NCBI GenBank assembly: GCA_025965815.1
Contig: JAOPWF010000449.1
Coordinates: 1-21,289, forward strand
Source of the DNA: Mycobacterium sp.
GTDB taxonomy: Bacteria > Actinomycetota > Actinomycetes > Mycobacteriales > Mycobacteriaceae
DNA: 21,289 nt
Reading direction: 5' to 3'
Shown here piece after piece: positions 1 to 10,204 of the stretch (its first letter is position 1; every line of letters starts with the position of its first letter). Made by a program: the position numbers and the translations under genes. The notes below the pieces were generated by a model. It was not told the origin of the DNA. It made no database searches and was given only the letters and a program-made list of their open reading frames with translations.

Positions 1-485
1 TGCGCCACCTGGCGCACCGTGACCGCGGATTTACCTACGGCGGAGGCGATCTCGTCGTATCCGAAGCCGAACACCTCCCGCAGGACGAACACCGCCCGCT
101 CGTCAGGACTGAGCGACTCGAGCAGCACGAGCATCGCCATCGACACCGACTCGGCGAGCACGACGTCCGCCGACGGATCGTGCTCGTCGAGCAGCAGCGG
201 CTCCGGCAGCCACGGTCCGACATAGTCCTCCCGGCGGCGGGTGCCGGCGCGCAGCGCGTTGAGCGCCTGCCGGGTCACCAGCTGAGCCAGGTACGACTTG
301 GTGTCCCGCACCGTCGCCAGGTCCACCTCGGCCCACCGCAGGTAGCTGTCCTGCAGCACATCATCGGATTCGGTTGCAGAGCCCAGGATCTCGTAGACGA
401 TGGTGAACAGCAGCGGCCTCAAGTGAGTGAACCGTTCGGCGTGTCCCCCGCAACCGGGAGGTACCCCCACGTTGGCGCCGCTCAT
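1..485 (-). CDS. ECF41-type RNA polymerase sigma factor (partial, 3' end outside window)
   Basis: This would be an extracytoplasmic-function sigma factor directing RNA polymerase to a small regulon. About 161 codons are visible. Region 2 is at residues 20-55 (core DDVLQDSYLRW at 41-51), followed by a linker with YVGPWLPEP at 88-96. Region 4 begins with SLSPDERAVFVLREVFGFGYDEIA at about 124-147, and the helix-turn-helix runs off the window edge. The WLPEP linker is a recalled hallmark of the ECF41/SigJ-like group, which normally carries a C-terminal SnoaL-like regulatory domain; that part would lie outside the window. The ATG overlaps the TGA of the upstream oxidoreductase gene by 4 bp (ATGA), so the two are very likely cotranscribed and translationally coupled. 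ECF41 genes typically neighbour an oxidoreductase, carboxymuconolactone decarboxylase or epimerase, and the oxidoreductase case applies here. No anti-sigma gene is visible. Confidence 0.85.
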   Translation of the reverse strand, partial: MSGANVGVPPGCGGHAERFTHLRPLLFTIVYEILGSATESDDVLQDSYLRWAEVDLATVRDTKSYLAQLVTRQALNALRAGTRRREDYVGPWLPEPLLLDEHDPSADVVLAESVSMAMLVLLESLSPDERAVFVLREVFGFGYDEIASAVGKSAVTVRQVA

Positions 486-1654
486 GACACCGGGACCGCT
501 ATCCGTGCCTGGCGCTTGCCGCCCTTCAACCACCAGTAGGAGCCGGGCTTGCGGGCTTCGCGCGCGATGTAGCTCACCGTGCCCCGGCAGATGCGTTCCT
601 TGATCAGCGCGGCGAGCCGGCCGCCGATGTAGAACCGCACCGCGGTGTCGTCGAAGCGCGAGAGTTGGATGGTGCCGCCGTGGCGGCCCAGACTGATGCA
701 CTGCCCGACGAACGCCTGGGCCACGGCGGCCGGTTGGGTGCCCGCGACGCGGCTGAGCACCGTGTTGGCGGCCTGGGCACCGAGCGGAATCGCGGCCTGG
801 CAGCTCATTCGCAGCGGCTGACCCGACGGTGCCGCGGCGTCGCCGGCCGCGACGATCCGCGAGTCGTCGACACTGGTCAACGTTTCGTCGGTGAGCAACC
901 GGCCCAGGGCATCGGTCCGCAACCCACTGCGGGCGGCCAGCTCGGGCACGCCGAAGCCCGCGGTCCAGATGGTGACGGCGCTGGGCAGCTCGCGGCCGTC
1001 GGCCAGCACGACGGCGTCCTTGCGGACTTCGGTGACCTTCGCGTCCGGCCCGTCGATCACCGTCACGCCGAGTTTGGCCAGCCGCCGTGCGACTGAACGG
1101 CGGCCGGAGGTGTGCAGGTACGGACCGACGACATCACCGGACAGCAGGGTGACGGCTCGGCCTTGCTCGGCGAACTCCGACGCGGTTTCAATGCCGGTCG
1201 GGCCCGCGCCGACGACGCAGATCGGGGCGTTGGGATGCAGGTCGTCCAGCACGTAGCGCAGCCGCTGGGCGTGCTCCAGCTCACCGATCGGGTAGGCGAA
1301 CTCCGCCGCGCCGGGTACGCCCGCGGGCACCGGGTTGGTGCTGCCGACCGCGTAGATCAGGTAGTCGTAGCCCAGCGAGTCACCGGAGGCGAGCTCGACG
1401 GAGCGGCGGGCGGCGTCGATGCGCACGGCGGGGTCGACCACGAGGCGGGCGTCGTCGCGCAGCATCGTGGCGTACTCGACCGTCGCGCCCCCGGTGCCGG
1501 CCGCCATCTGGTGCAGCCGGATGCGCTCCACGAATTTGGGGCGGGGGTTGACGAGGGTCACCTCGACGTCCGGGTTCACCCGCAGGTGGTTGGTGGCAAG
1601 AGCGCCGGCATACCCGCCGCCGATTACGACAACGTGGGTCTTCTGGTCGGTCAT
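482..1654 (-). CDS. FAD/NAD(P)-dependent pyridine nucleotide-disulfide family oxidoreductase (NDH-2-like)
   Basis: The 390-residue flavoprotein has a two-dinucleotide-binding fold. GGGYAG at residues 12-17 is the N-terminal FAD Rossmann motif and follows a hydrophobic strand. VGAGPTG at 148-154 is the NAD(P)H-binding motif. AAGDAA at 269-274 closes the second FAD-binding segment. The layout resembles type II NADH dehydrogenase-like and ferredoxin reductase-like proteins; no redox-active CxxxxC pair is seen, arguing against a thioredoxin reductase-type disulfide enzyme. The electron acceptor cannot be told from sequence. The ATG at 1654 is chosen over an in-frame start at 1735 because GAAGGAGA lies just upstream and the Rossmann strand begins at once. 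It precedes and overlaps the ECF41 sigma gene, so it is the likely partner and target of that sigma factor. A matching promoter lies at 1694-1722. Confidence 0.85.
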   Translation of the reverse strand: MTDQKTHVVVIGGGYAGALATNHLRVNPDVEVTLVNPRPKFVERIRLHQMAAGTGGATVEYATMLRDDARLVVDPAVRIDAARRSVELASGDSLGYDYLIYAVGSTNPVPAGVPGAAEFAYPIGELEHAQRLRYVLDDLHPNAPICVVGAGPTGIETASEFAEQGRAVTLLSGDVVGPYLHTSGRRSVARRLAKLGVTVIDGPDAKVTEVRKDAVVLADGRELPSAVTIWTAGFGVPELAARSGLRTDALGRLLTDETLTSVDDSRIVAAGDAAAPSGQPLRMSCQAAIPLGAQAANTVLSRVAGTQPAAVAQAFVGQCISLGRHGGTIQLSRFDDTAVRFYIGGRLAALIKERICRGTVSYIAREARKPGSYWWLKGGKRQARIAVPVS

Positions 1655-1693
1655 GACATCTCCTTCAGGTCGTTGATCGATCATGTCGACCTC

Positions 1694-1722
1694 AAGACAC
1701 CGGAGACGTCCGCGACGTGACA
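1694..1722 (-). promoter_or_regulatory. Candidate ECF41/SigJ-type promoter for the oxidoreductase-sigma pair
   Basis: Read on the minus strand, TGTCACG (1722-1716) is followed by exactly 16 bases and then TGTCTT (1699-1694). The recalled ECF41 consensus is TGTCACA, about 16 bases, then CGTC; the recalled SigJ target is GTCACA-N16-CGTCCT. The match is 6 of 7 at -35 and 4 of 6 at -10. Transcription would start near 1687, giving a leader of roughly 30 bases to the ATG at 1654. This would make the sigma factor autoregulated. The motif is seen directly; its function is inferred. Confidence 0.55.
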
Positions 1723-1747
1723 TCCACACCCACAAGTGTGTCCTGTA

Positions 1748-3295
1748 TCACTCCGTCTGGTAGCGCGGGAAGACCCCCGCCGGCGGCGGAAGGGGCGTCC
1801 CCGGCGCGAGCCGCGTCGTGACCGCAGCGAAAGTCCGCTGGTCGTCGGGTTGGCCCAGCAGGTCGAGCAGCTTGGCCGCGGAGTCCGGCATCACCGGCTG
1901 AATCAGCAGCGCCGCGATCCGGACAATTTCCAGGGTGGCGTACAGCACGGTGCCGAATCGGGCCTGAGCCGCTGGGTTGTCCGACTTGCGCAGCACCCAC
2001 GGCTCCTGCGCGGAGAAGTACCGGTTGGCGGCGCCGAGCATCAGCCAGATCGCTTCCAGCGCAAGGTGCATGGCTTGCGCGTCGAAGTGCTCACGCACCC
2101 GGTCCAGCAGTCCGTCGGCGATGGCTAGCAGATCGATGTCCTCGGCGCTGAAGTCCGCCGGTGTGGGGACCACCCCGTCCAGGTTCTTGGCGACCATGGA
2201 CAGCGACCGCTGCGCCAGGTTGCCCAGCTCGTTGGCCAGGTCGGTGTTGATCCGGGTGATGATGGCGTCTTCGCTGTAGCTGCCGTCCTGCCCGAACGGT
2301 ACCTCGCGCAATAGGAAGTAGCGCAGCTGGTCAACGCCGAAGGTGTCGACGAGCGCCACCGGGTCGACGACGTTGCCGACCGACTTACTCATCTTCTCGC
2401 CGCGGTTATAGAGAAAGCCGTGGGCGAACACGCGGCGGGGCAACTCGATCCCCGCCGACATCAGGAATGCCGGCCAGTACACCGTGTGGAACCTGATGAT
2501 GTCCTTGCCGATCATGTGCAGATCCGCCGGCCAGTAGCGACGGAACGACTCGGAGTCGGTGTCGGGATAGCCGACGCCGGTGAGGTAGTTCGTCAAGGCG
2601 TCCACCCACACGTACATGATGTGGTCGGGGTGGTCGGGCACCGGCACGCCCCAGTCGAACGAGGTGCGCGAGATCGACAGGTCGCGCAGACCGCCGGAGA
2701 CGAAGCTGACGACCTCGTTGCGGCGGACATCGGGCGCGATGAACTCCGGGTGCGCCTTGTAGTGCGCGAGCAGCTTGTCGGCGTACGCCGACAGCCGGAA
2801 GAAGTAGGTCTGTTCCTGCATCCAGGTCACCGGCGTGCCGGTCTCGATGGCCAGCCGGGTGCCCTCGGCGTTGACGACGGTCTCCGCTTCGGTGAAGAAA
2901 CGCTCGTCGCGCACCGAGTACCAGCCAGAGTAAGAGTCCAGGTAAATGTCGCCGGCGTCGTTCATCCGGCGCCAGATCTCCTTGGACGCCTCGAAATGGT
3001 CGGCGTCGGTGGTCCGGATGAACCGGTCGAACGAGATGTTCAGCTTCTCCTGCAGCCGCTGGAACACATCGGAGTTTCGCCGCGCGAGTTGGGCGGTCGG
3101 CAGACCCTCCGCGGCGGCCGTCTCGGCCATCTTGAGGCCGTGCACGTCCGTTCCGGTCAGAAAGCGGACGTCGAAGCCGTCCAACCGCTTGAACCGCGCG
3201 ATCGCGTCCGTCGCGATGTATTCGTAGGCATGCCCGACGTGCGGTGCGCCGTTGGGATAGGCGATCGCGGTCGTCACATAGAAAGGCTCGCTCAT
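1748..3295 (-). CDS. metG: Methionyl-tRNA synthetase
   Basis: This cytoplasmic class I aminoacyl-tRNA synthetase charges tRNA-Met with methionine using ATP. It has 515 residues, close to the roughly 519 recalled for M. tuberculosis MetS. The HIGH signature appears as HVGH at residues 19-22 and KMSKS is exact at 301-305. The connective peptide lies between them, with the tryptophan-rich core motif [10 protein letters not shown] at 228-237, and the C-terminal half is the helical anticodon-binding domain. No cysteine is seen anywhere in the translation, so it is a form without the cysteine zinc knuckle. It also lacks the C-terminal tRNA-binding (EMAP-like) extension. The ATG is preceded by AAGGTGAAG. 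It is divergent from tatD with only 24 bp between start codons, so its promoter must overlap tatD or its message has a short leader. The same arrangement is recalled for Rv1007c-Rv1008. Confidence 0.97.
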   Translation of the reverse strand: MSEPFYVTTAIAYPNGAPHVGHAYEYIATDAIARFKRLDGFDVRFLTGTDVHGLKMAETAAAEGLPTAQLARRNSDVFQRLQEKLNISFDRFIRTTDADHFEASKEIWRRMNDAGDIYLDSYSGWYSVRDERFFTEAETVVNAEGTRLAIETGTPVTWMQEQTYFFRLSAYADKLLAHYKAHPEFIAPDVRRNEVVSFVSGGLRDLSISRTSFDWGVPVPDHPDHIMYVWVDALTNYLTGVGYPDTDSESFRRYWPADLHMIGKDIIRFHTVYWPAFLMSAGIELPRRVFAHGFLYNRGEKMSKSVGNVVDPVALVDTFGVDQLRYFLLREVPFGQDGSYSEDAIITRINTDLANELGNLAQRSLSMVAKNLDGVVPTPADFSAEDIDLLAIADGLLDRVREHFDAQAMHLALEAIWLMLGAANRYFSAQEPWVLRKSDNPAAQARFGTVLYATLEIVRIAALLIQPVMPDSAAKLLDLLGQPDDQRTFAAVTTRLAPGTPLPPPAGVFPRYQTE

Positions 3296-3307
3296 TTGGC
3301 TTCACCT

Positions 3308-3313
3308 TATTGT
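3308..3313 (+). promoter_or_regulatory. Candidate -10 hexamer for a leaderless tatD mRNA
   Basis: TATTGT is followed by six bases and then the GTG at 3320. That is the normal distance from a -10 element to a transcription start, so the mRNA probably begins at the start codon. No Shine-Dalgarno sequence precedes this GTG, which agrees. Confidence 0.5.
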
Positions 3314-3319
3314 GTGGGC

Positions 3320-6323
<3,004 letters not shown>

Positions 6324-6347
6324 TCCGCGTCGACCAAGGCGCGAGGC

Positions 6348-7850
6348 TCAGTCGTTCCCGTTTTCCCGGCGGGTGTCCTTTTCCAGCAGTTCGTCCATGA
6401 GCGGGGTCTCGGCGTACACCGGGTAATTGCCCGTGTAACCGACGCGTTCGCGGGCCACCGCCAGGACCCGGCCCCTGACCGCGAACCAGCCGCCGACCAG
6501 CGTCGGAACGATCACCACCAGCGCCACCAGGTTCCAGTAGTTCTCGTAGCACATCAGGACGGTCACCGCGGCCAGGAAGACCAGGGTGGCGTAGCTGGTG
6601 TACGGGGTACCGAACAGCCGGAAGCTGGGCCGCTCGAGGATTCCGCGCCTGGACCAGCGAAACAGCTGAATCTGGCAGATGACGATGGTTCCCCAGGACG
6701 CGATGATGCCCAGCGCCGAAAGGTCCAGCGCGATGTTGAACGCCTCGGAGGGCACCACGAGGTTGAGGAAAACGCCCACCACGGTGAAGCACGCCGTCAG
6801 CGCGATACCGGCGAACGGCACGCCCCGCTTGGACATCTTCGCGGTGAACTTCGGTGCGCTGCCGTTCATGGACATCGAGCGCAGGATGCGGCCGGTGGAG
6901 TAGAGCCCGGCGTTGAGGCTGGACAGTGCCGCGGTCAGCACGACGAAGTTCATGATGTCGCCGGCCGCAGGCACCCCGATGCTGGAGAAGAACGTGACGA
7001 ACGGACTGGTGCCCTGTTTATAGCTGGTATACGGCAGTAGCAGACCCAGCAGTATCAGCGAACCGACGTAGAACACCGCGATCCGGAACACCACCGAGTT
7101 GATCGCCTTCGGCATCACCTTGGCCGGGTTCTCCGTCTCACCCGCGGCGGTGCCGACCAGTTCGACTGCGGCATAAGCGAATATGACGCCCGAGGTGATG
7201 ATGACCAGTTGCAGAACGCCGGTGGGCAAGATACCGCCATTGTCAGCGATCACCGATGGCCCGGTGCTCTGGCCGTCGACCTTGAACCGGCCGGCCAGGA
7301 AAACGATCCCGACGACCAGGAAGGTCACCAGCGCGATCACCTTGATCAGTGCGGCCCAGAACTCAATCTCGCCGAACAATTTCACCGAGATCATGTTGAC
7401 GGTCAGCACGATCACCAGCGCAATGAGCGCGATCGTCCACTGCGGTATCGCTTTGAACGAACCCCAGTAATGCATGTACAGCGCGATAGCCGTGACGTCG
7501 ACGATCGACGTGCACGCCCAGTTGAAGAAGTACATCCACCCGGCGACGTAAGCCGCCTTCTCGCCGAGGAACTCGCGCGCGTAGGACACGAACGACCCCG
7601 ATGACGGACGGTGCAGCACCAACTCGCCGAGGGCGCGCAGGATGAAGAAGACGAACACGCCGCATATCGCGTACACGATGAACAGGCCCGGTCCCGCGGT
7701 GTTGAGCCGGCCACCGGCACCCATGAAGAGGCCGGTGCCGATGGCCCCACCGATAGCGATCATCTGCAGTTGTCGGGGTTTCAGGCCTTTGTCGTAGCCC
7801 TCTTCCTCGTGAGCGAGCGCTGAGTTGTCGTATTCGGTTGGTGCGGCCAT
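6348..7850 (-). CDS. Amino acid permease, APC superfamily (AnsP/GabP-like)
   Basis: This inner-membrane amino acid:proton symporter has 500 residues, the usual length for the family, with about 12 hydrophobic segments. The first membrane helix carries GGAIGTGLF at residues 34-42, the substrate-binding unwound region of this superfamily. [22 protein letters not shown] at 68-89 is highly characteristic of L-asparagine permease-type AnsP proteins of mycobacteria, as recalled. Substrate assignment to asparagine or a related amino acid is therefore an inference. The ATG at 7850 lacks a clear Shine-Dalgarno; TAACGT lies 7 bases upstream, suggesting a leaderless message. It is convergent with ksgA and has the same orientation as the upstream kinase gene, 82 bp away. 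I recall no permease between ksgA and ispE in M. tuberculosis. Confidence 0.88.
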   Translation of the reverse strand: MAAPTEYDNSALAHEEEGYDKGLKPRQLQMIAIGGAIGTGLFMGAGGRLNTAGPGLFIVYAICGVFVFFILRALGELVLHRPSSGSFVSYAREFLGEKAAYVAGWMYFFNWACTSIVDVTAIALYMHYWGSFKAIPQWTIALIALVIVLTVNMISVKLFGEIEFWAALIKVIALVTFLVVGIVFLAGRFKVDGQSTGPSVIADNGGILPTGVLQLVIITSGVIFAYAAVELVGTAAGETENPAKVMPKAINSVVFRIAVFYVGSLILLGLLLPYTSYKQGTSPFVTFFSSIGVPAAGDIMNFVVLTAALSSLNAGLYSTGRILRSMSMNGSAPKFTAKMSKRGVPFAGIALTACFTVVGVFLNLVVPSEAFNIALDLSALGIIASWGTIVICQIQLFRWSRRGILERPSFRLFGTPYTSYATLVFLAAVTVLMCYENYWNLVALVVIVPTLVGGWFAVRGRVLAVARERVGYTGNYPVYAETPLMDELLEKDTRRENGND

Positions 7851-7857
7851 CGGGCTG

Positions 7858-7863
7858 ACGTTA
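7858..7863 (-). promoter_or_regulatory. Candidate -10 hexamer for a leaderless permease mRNA
   Basis: On the minus strand TAACGT is followed by seven bases and then the ATG at 7850. This spacing would put the transcription start at the start codon, and no good ribosome binding site is present. Confidence 0.4.
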
Positions 7864-7932
7864 GCTCCGCGGCGGTAGACCCGACACTCGGCGAGCGTAA
7901 AAGTTGTGTTACGTAGGGATTTCGGTGCCGGG

Positions 7933-8730
7933 TCACCGCAGTGTGCGGGTGATCAGCCGGACGAATTCCGTGCAGGACTCGTATCGGTCGTCGGGATTCT
8001 TCGCCATCGCTTTGGCCAGGATGGAATCGAATGCGCGTGGTACCCAAGTAATTTTATGCGAGACCCGCGGGGGAGAGCTGTTGACGTGGGCGTCGACGAG
8101 CGCCACGGATGTATTTGCCGTGAACGGTGGTGCGCCGGTGATCAGTTCGACGGCGGTACATGCCAAGGCGTATTCGTCGGCGGGCGCCCACGGGGTCTGG
8201 CCACGCAGGATCTCCGGCGCAGTGTAAGGCAGCGACGCAAGGATGTGCGTCGGTCGGTGGCCCACATCGGCGGCCAGCGAACGCGCCACACCGAAGTCGA
8301 TCAGAATCGCCCCGGCATCAGAGAAGTTATGTGACACAAGGATGTTGGCGGGCTTTACATCACAATGCACGATGCCCATGCGGTGCACATAATCGAGCGC
8401 GCCGGCGATCTGGGCCAGTGCGGTCAGGCGGAGGTTGAGCGCGTGCAGGCTGGATACCGTGCCGCCGTCGATGAATTGCATTGTCACCCAGCCCGGTCCG
8501 TGCCGGAACACTTTCACGACGTGCGGGTGGTCCAGCCGCTGAGCGAACTCGAACTCACGGTCAAGCCTGGCCAGTTCGGCTTCCCCACAATGGTCCTCTG
8601 GCAGGATCTTGAGTGCGAGCGCACGCTGCGGCTCCGATTTCTCGTGGACCCGGTACACCGTGGCGCTCCCGCCGCGTCCCAGCGTCTCGTCGAGGACATA
8701 GCCCTCGAAGATGTGGCCACGATGAAGCAC
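7933..8730 (-). CDS. Soluble PknB-family serine/threonine protein kinase, non-RD type
   Basis: The product is a 265-residue protein made of a kinase domain only, with no transmembrane segment or sensor domain. The glycine-rich loop is [10 protein letters not shown] (17-26), the ATP-anchoring lysine is K41, the catalytic loop is HCDVKPANI (122-130) with D124 and N129, and the metal-binding DFG is at 145-147. APE is at 171-173. The residue before the catalytic Asp is Cys, not Arg, making this a non-RD kinase; such kinases usually do not need activation-loop phosphorylation. All other catalytic residues are present, so activity is expected. The GTG start at 8730 is supported by TAGGCT six bases upstream, with no Shine-Dalgarno. 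It lies head to head with ispE across 154 bp. Its substrates are unknown; the FHA-PP2C phosphatase at 17834 is a possible counterpart only by function. Confidence 0.9.
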   Translation of the reverse strand: MLHRGHIFEGYVLDETLGRGGSATVYRVHEKSEPQRALALKILPEDHCGEAELARLDREFEFAQRLDHPHVVKVFRHGPGWVTMQFIDGGTVSSLHALNLRLTALAQIAGALDYVHRMGIVHCDVKPANILVSHNFSDAGAILIDFGVARSLAADVGHRPTHILASLPYTAPEILRGQTPWAPADEYALACTAVELITGAPPFTANTSVALVDAHVNSSPPRVSHKITWVPRAFDSILAKAMAKNPDDRYESCTEFVRLITRTLR

Positions 8731-8736
8731 GCCCTC

Positions 8737-8742
8737 AGCCTA
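8737..8742 (-). promoter_or_regulatory. Candidate -10 hexamer for a leaderless kinase mRNA
   Basis: TAGGCT on the minus strand is followed by six bases and then the GTG at 8730. The spacing fits transcription starting at the start codon, and it supports this start choice. Confidence 0.5.
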
Positions 8743-8814
8743 GGTTCCCGTGTTGTCGCGTTGCCCGCGCGGCCGTCCCGGAGCGTTTGGGGACCGCCGG
8801 TAACGGGTACTTCG

Positions 8815-8858
8815 AAAGAGTGGCGGGATGAACCGAGGGGTGCATCTCACCACTCTTT
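8815..8858. repeat. Inverted repeat between the kinase and ispE promoters
   Basis: AAAGAGTGG at 8815-8823 is perfectly mirrored by CCACTCTTT at 8850-8858, with 26 bases between. The right arm covers the place where the ispE -35 element should lie (8850-8855 for a 17-bp spacer). A regulator binding site is the likeliest reading; a weak hairpin is the alternative, since the loop is long. Confidence 0.5.
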
Positions 8859-8872
8859 TCTGCCACCGGCGA

Positions 8873-8878
8873 TAGTCT
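8873..8878 (+). promoter_or_regulatory. Candidate -10 hexamer for a leaderless ispE mRNA
   Basis: TAGTCT is followed by six bases and then the GTG at 8885. No Shine-Dalgarno is present. The spacing equals that seen at tatD and at the kinase gene. Confidence 0.55.
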
Positions 8879-8884
8879 CGTGCG

Positions 8885-9856
8885 GTGTCCGCGTCCGACG
8901 GAAGCACCGCAACCGAGTGGGTTCCTACCGGGTCGATCACGGTACGAGTCCCTGGCAAGGTCAACCTCTACCTCGGTGTCGGTGACCGTCGCGATGACGG
9001 GTATCACGAATTGACGACGGTGTTCCACGCGGTGTCGCTCCTGGACGAGGTCACGGTCCGCAACGCGGATGTGTTGTCACTGCAGCTCTCCGGTGAAGGC
9101 GCCGACTCGCTGCCCGCCGACGAGCGGAATCTGGCCTGGCGAGCTGCCGAACTGATGGCCGACCACGTCGGCCGTGCTCCCGATGTCGCGATCACCGTCG
9201 AGAAGTCAATCCCGGTGGCCGGCGGCATGGCGGGCGGCAGTGCCGACGCGGCCGCCGTTCTGGTGGCGATGAACACGCTGTGGGAGCTCGGTGTGCCGCG
9301 GCGCGACCTGCACGCGCTGGCCGCGCAACTGGGCAGCGATGTGCCGTTCGCCCTGCACGGTGGCACGGCGCTCGGCACCGGCCGCGGCGAGGAGCTGGCG
9401 ACCGTGCTTTCCCGCAACACCTTCTACTGGGTGCTGGCCTTCGCCGCCGGCGGCCTGTCCACGCCCGCCGTCTTCGCCGAGATCGACAGACTGCGGGCCG
9501 CCGCCGCCTCGGACCGGGCGGGGCCGCCGCGGCTCGAAGACCCCGAACCGGTACTGGCCGCGCTGGCCTCCGGCGATCCCGCCCAGCTGGCGCCGCTGCT
9601 GGGCAATGATCTGCAGCCGGCGGCGCTGAGCCTCAACCCCGCGCTGCGACGCACCCTGCGCGCGGGCCAGGAGGCGGGTGCCCTGGCCGGGATCGTGTCG
9701 GGATCGGGCCCGACCTGTGCCTTCCTGTGCGCGTCGGCGGCGTCCGCGGTCGACGTCGGAGCGGAACTCGCGGGCGCTGGCGTATGCCGCACGGTGCGGG
9801 TCGCCAGCGGACCCGTGCACGGCGCCCGCGTGGTGCCTGCCCCGACCGAAGCCTGA
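8885..9856 (+). CDS. ispE: 4-diphosphocytidyl-2-C-methyl-D-erythritol kinase
   Basis: IspE is the ATP-dependent kinase of the non-mevalonate (MEP) isoprenoid pathway; it phosphorylates 4-diphosphocytidyl-2-C-methylerythritol. The product has 323 residues, within the usual mycobacterial range of about 306-320. GHMP-kinase motifs are in order: PGKVNLYL at 23-30, DGYHEL at 38-43, the ATP-binding [14 protein letters not shown] at 110-123, and the C-terminal [10 protein letters not shown]. The N-terminal 15 residues before the first strand are non-conserved. GTG 8885 is chosen because TAGTCT sits six bases upstream, pointing to a leaderless message. In M. tuberculosis, as recalled, ispE directly follows ksgA; here an oppositely oriented permease and kinase intervene and ispE has its own promoter. 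It is followed by a 348-bp gap before the pks16-like gene. Confidence 0.95.
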   Translation: MSASDGSTATEWVPTGSITVRVPGKVNLYLGVGDRRDDGYHELTTVFHAVSLLDEVTVRNADVLSLQLSGEGADSLPADERNLAWRAAELMADHVGRAPDVAITVEKSIPVAGGMAGGSADAAAVLVAMNTLWELGVPRRDLHALAAQLGSDVPFALHGGTALGTGRGEELATVLSRNTFYWVLAFAAGGLSTPAVFAEIDRLRAAAASDRAGPPRLEDPEPVLAALASGDPAQLAPLLGNDLQPAALSLNPALRRTLRAGQEAGALAGIVSGSGPTCAFLCASAASAVDVGAELAGAGVCRTVRVASGPVHGARVVPAPTEA

Positions 9857-9922
9857 CCCGGGTCAAGCCCACCGGAAGTTTGACCACGGAAGTGTGACCC
9901 AGGCCTCAAAAGTCGGAATAGT

Positions 9923-9951
9923 TTGGCAGCTACTTAAGAGTTGCTTAAGAT
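9923..9951 (+). promoter_or_regulatory. Sigma-A-like promoter upstream of the pks16-like gene
   Basis: TTGGCA (9923-9928), a 17-base spacer and TAAGAT (9946-9951) form the best sigma-A-type promoter in the window. Transcription would start near 9958, leaving a leader of about 247 bases to the GTG at 10205. The CTTAAG palindromes lie within the spacer and -10, where a repressor could act. Confidence 0.6.
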
Positions 9952-9996
9952 GATCGGCGGTGAGAATTACCGGACAGGCGTCGCATGCCTCTTACT

Positions 9997-10021
9997 CGCC
10001 CACCGCAGGTCTCGGTGGGCG
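9997..10021 (+). other. Perfect 9-bp stem-loop in the ispE-pks16 gap
   Basis: CGCCCACCG (9997-10005) pairs perfectly with CGGTGGGCG (10013-10021) around a 7-base loop. There is no T-tract. It could stop ispE readthrough or be a leader structure of the pks16-like mRNA; it lies downstream of the predicted start at 9958. Confidence 0.55.
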
Positions 10022-10057
10022 CTTGCCGGACCCTAGGACGGGTACCCCCGCCGAGCG

Positions 10058-10075
10058 CCGCGCAACCGAGCGCGG
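10058..10075 (+). other. Second GC-rich hairpin in the pks16 leader
   Basis: CCGCGC (10058-10063) pairs with GCGCGG (10070-10075) around a 6-base loop, followed by a few G and then TTT. It is short and may be chance in GC-rich DNA. Confidence 0.3.
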
Positions 10076-10204
10076 GGTTTCCGACTCATCACCGTTTCGA
10101 GATATAACCGCTCCCCAATTGTGTGCGCGCGCCTCCTTTAAAGCGCCCTCCACCAGGCGGAGCATTACATCCCGGGGCTTTGCGCCGGATCCGAGGAGGT
10201 TGTC

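Larger units (their letters stand above)
9857..10204. other. 348-bp intergenic region: promoter plus long structured leader
   Basis: No convincing gene is seen here. The region holds a good sigma-A-like promoter (9923-9951), two CTTAAG palindromes five bases apart (9933-9938 and 9944-9949) inside it, and two hairpins (9997-10021 and 10058-10075). A strong ribosome binding site for the next gene lies at 10194-10199. M. tuberculosis has a small annotated gene, Rv1012, at this place as recalled, but I find no matching conserved frame. Confidence 0.6.

Noticed and set aside
2420..3319. Long plus-strand open frame continuous with tatD, antisense to metG
   Set aside because: It is the mirror of metG codon structure in GC-rich DNA. 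TatD homology starts only after 3320, and metG has all its synthetase motifs on the other strand.
9857..9900. Imperfect direct repeat (GGAAGTTTGACC and GGAAGTGTGACC) after ispE
   Set aside because: There are only two short copies with no clear relation to the promoter; it may be chance and was not listed as a feature.
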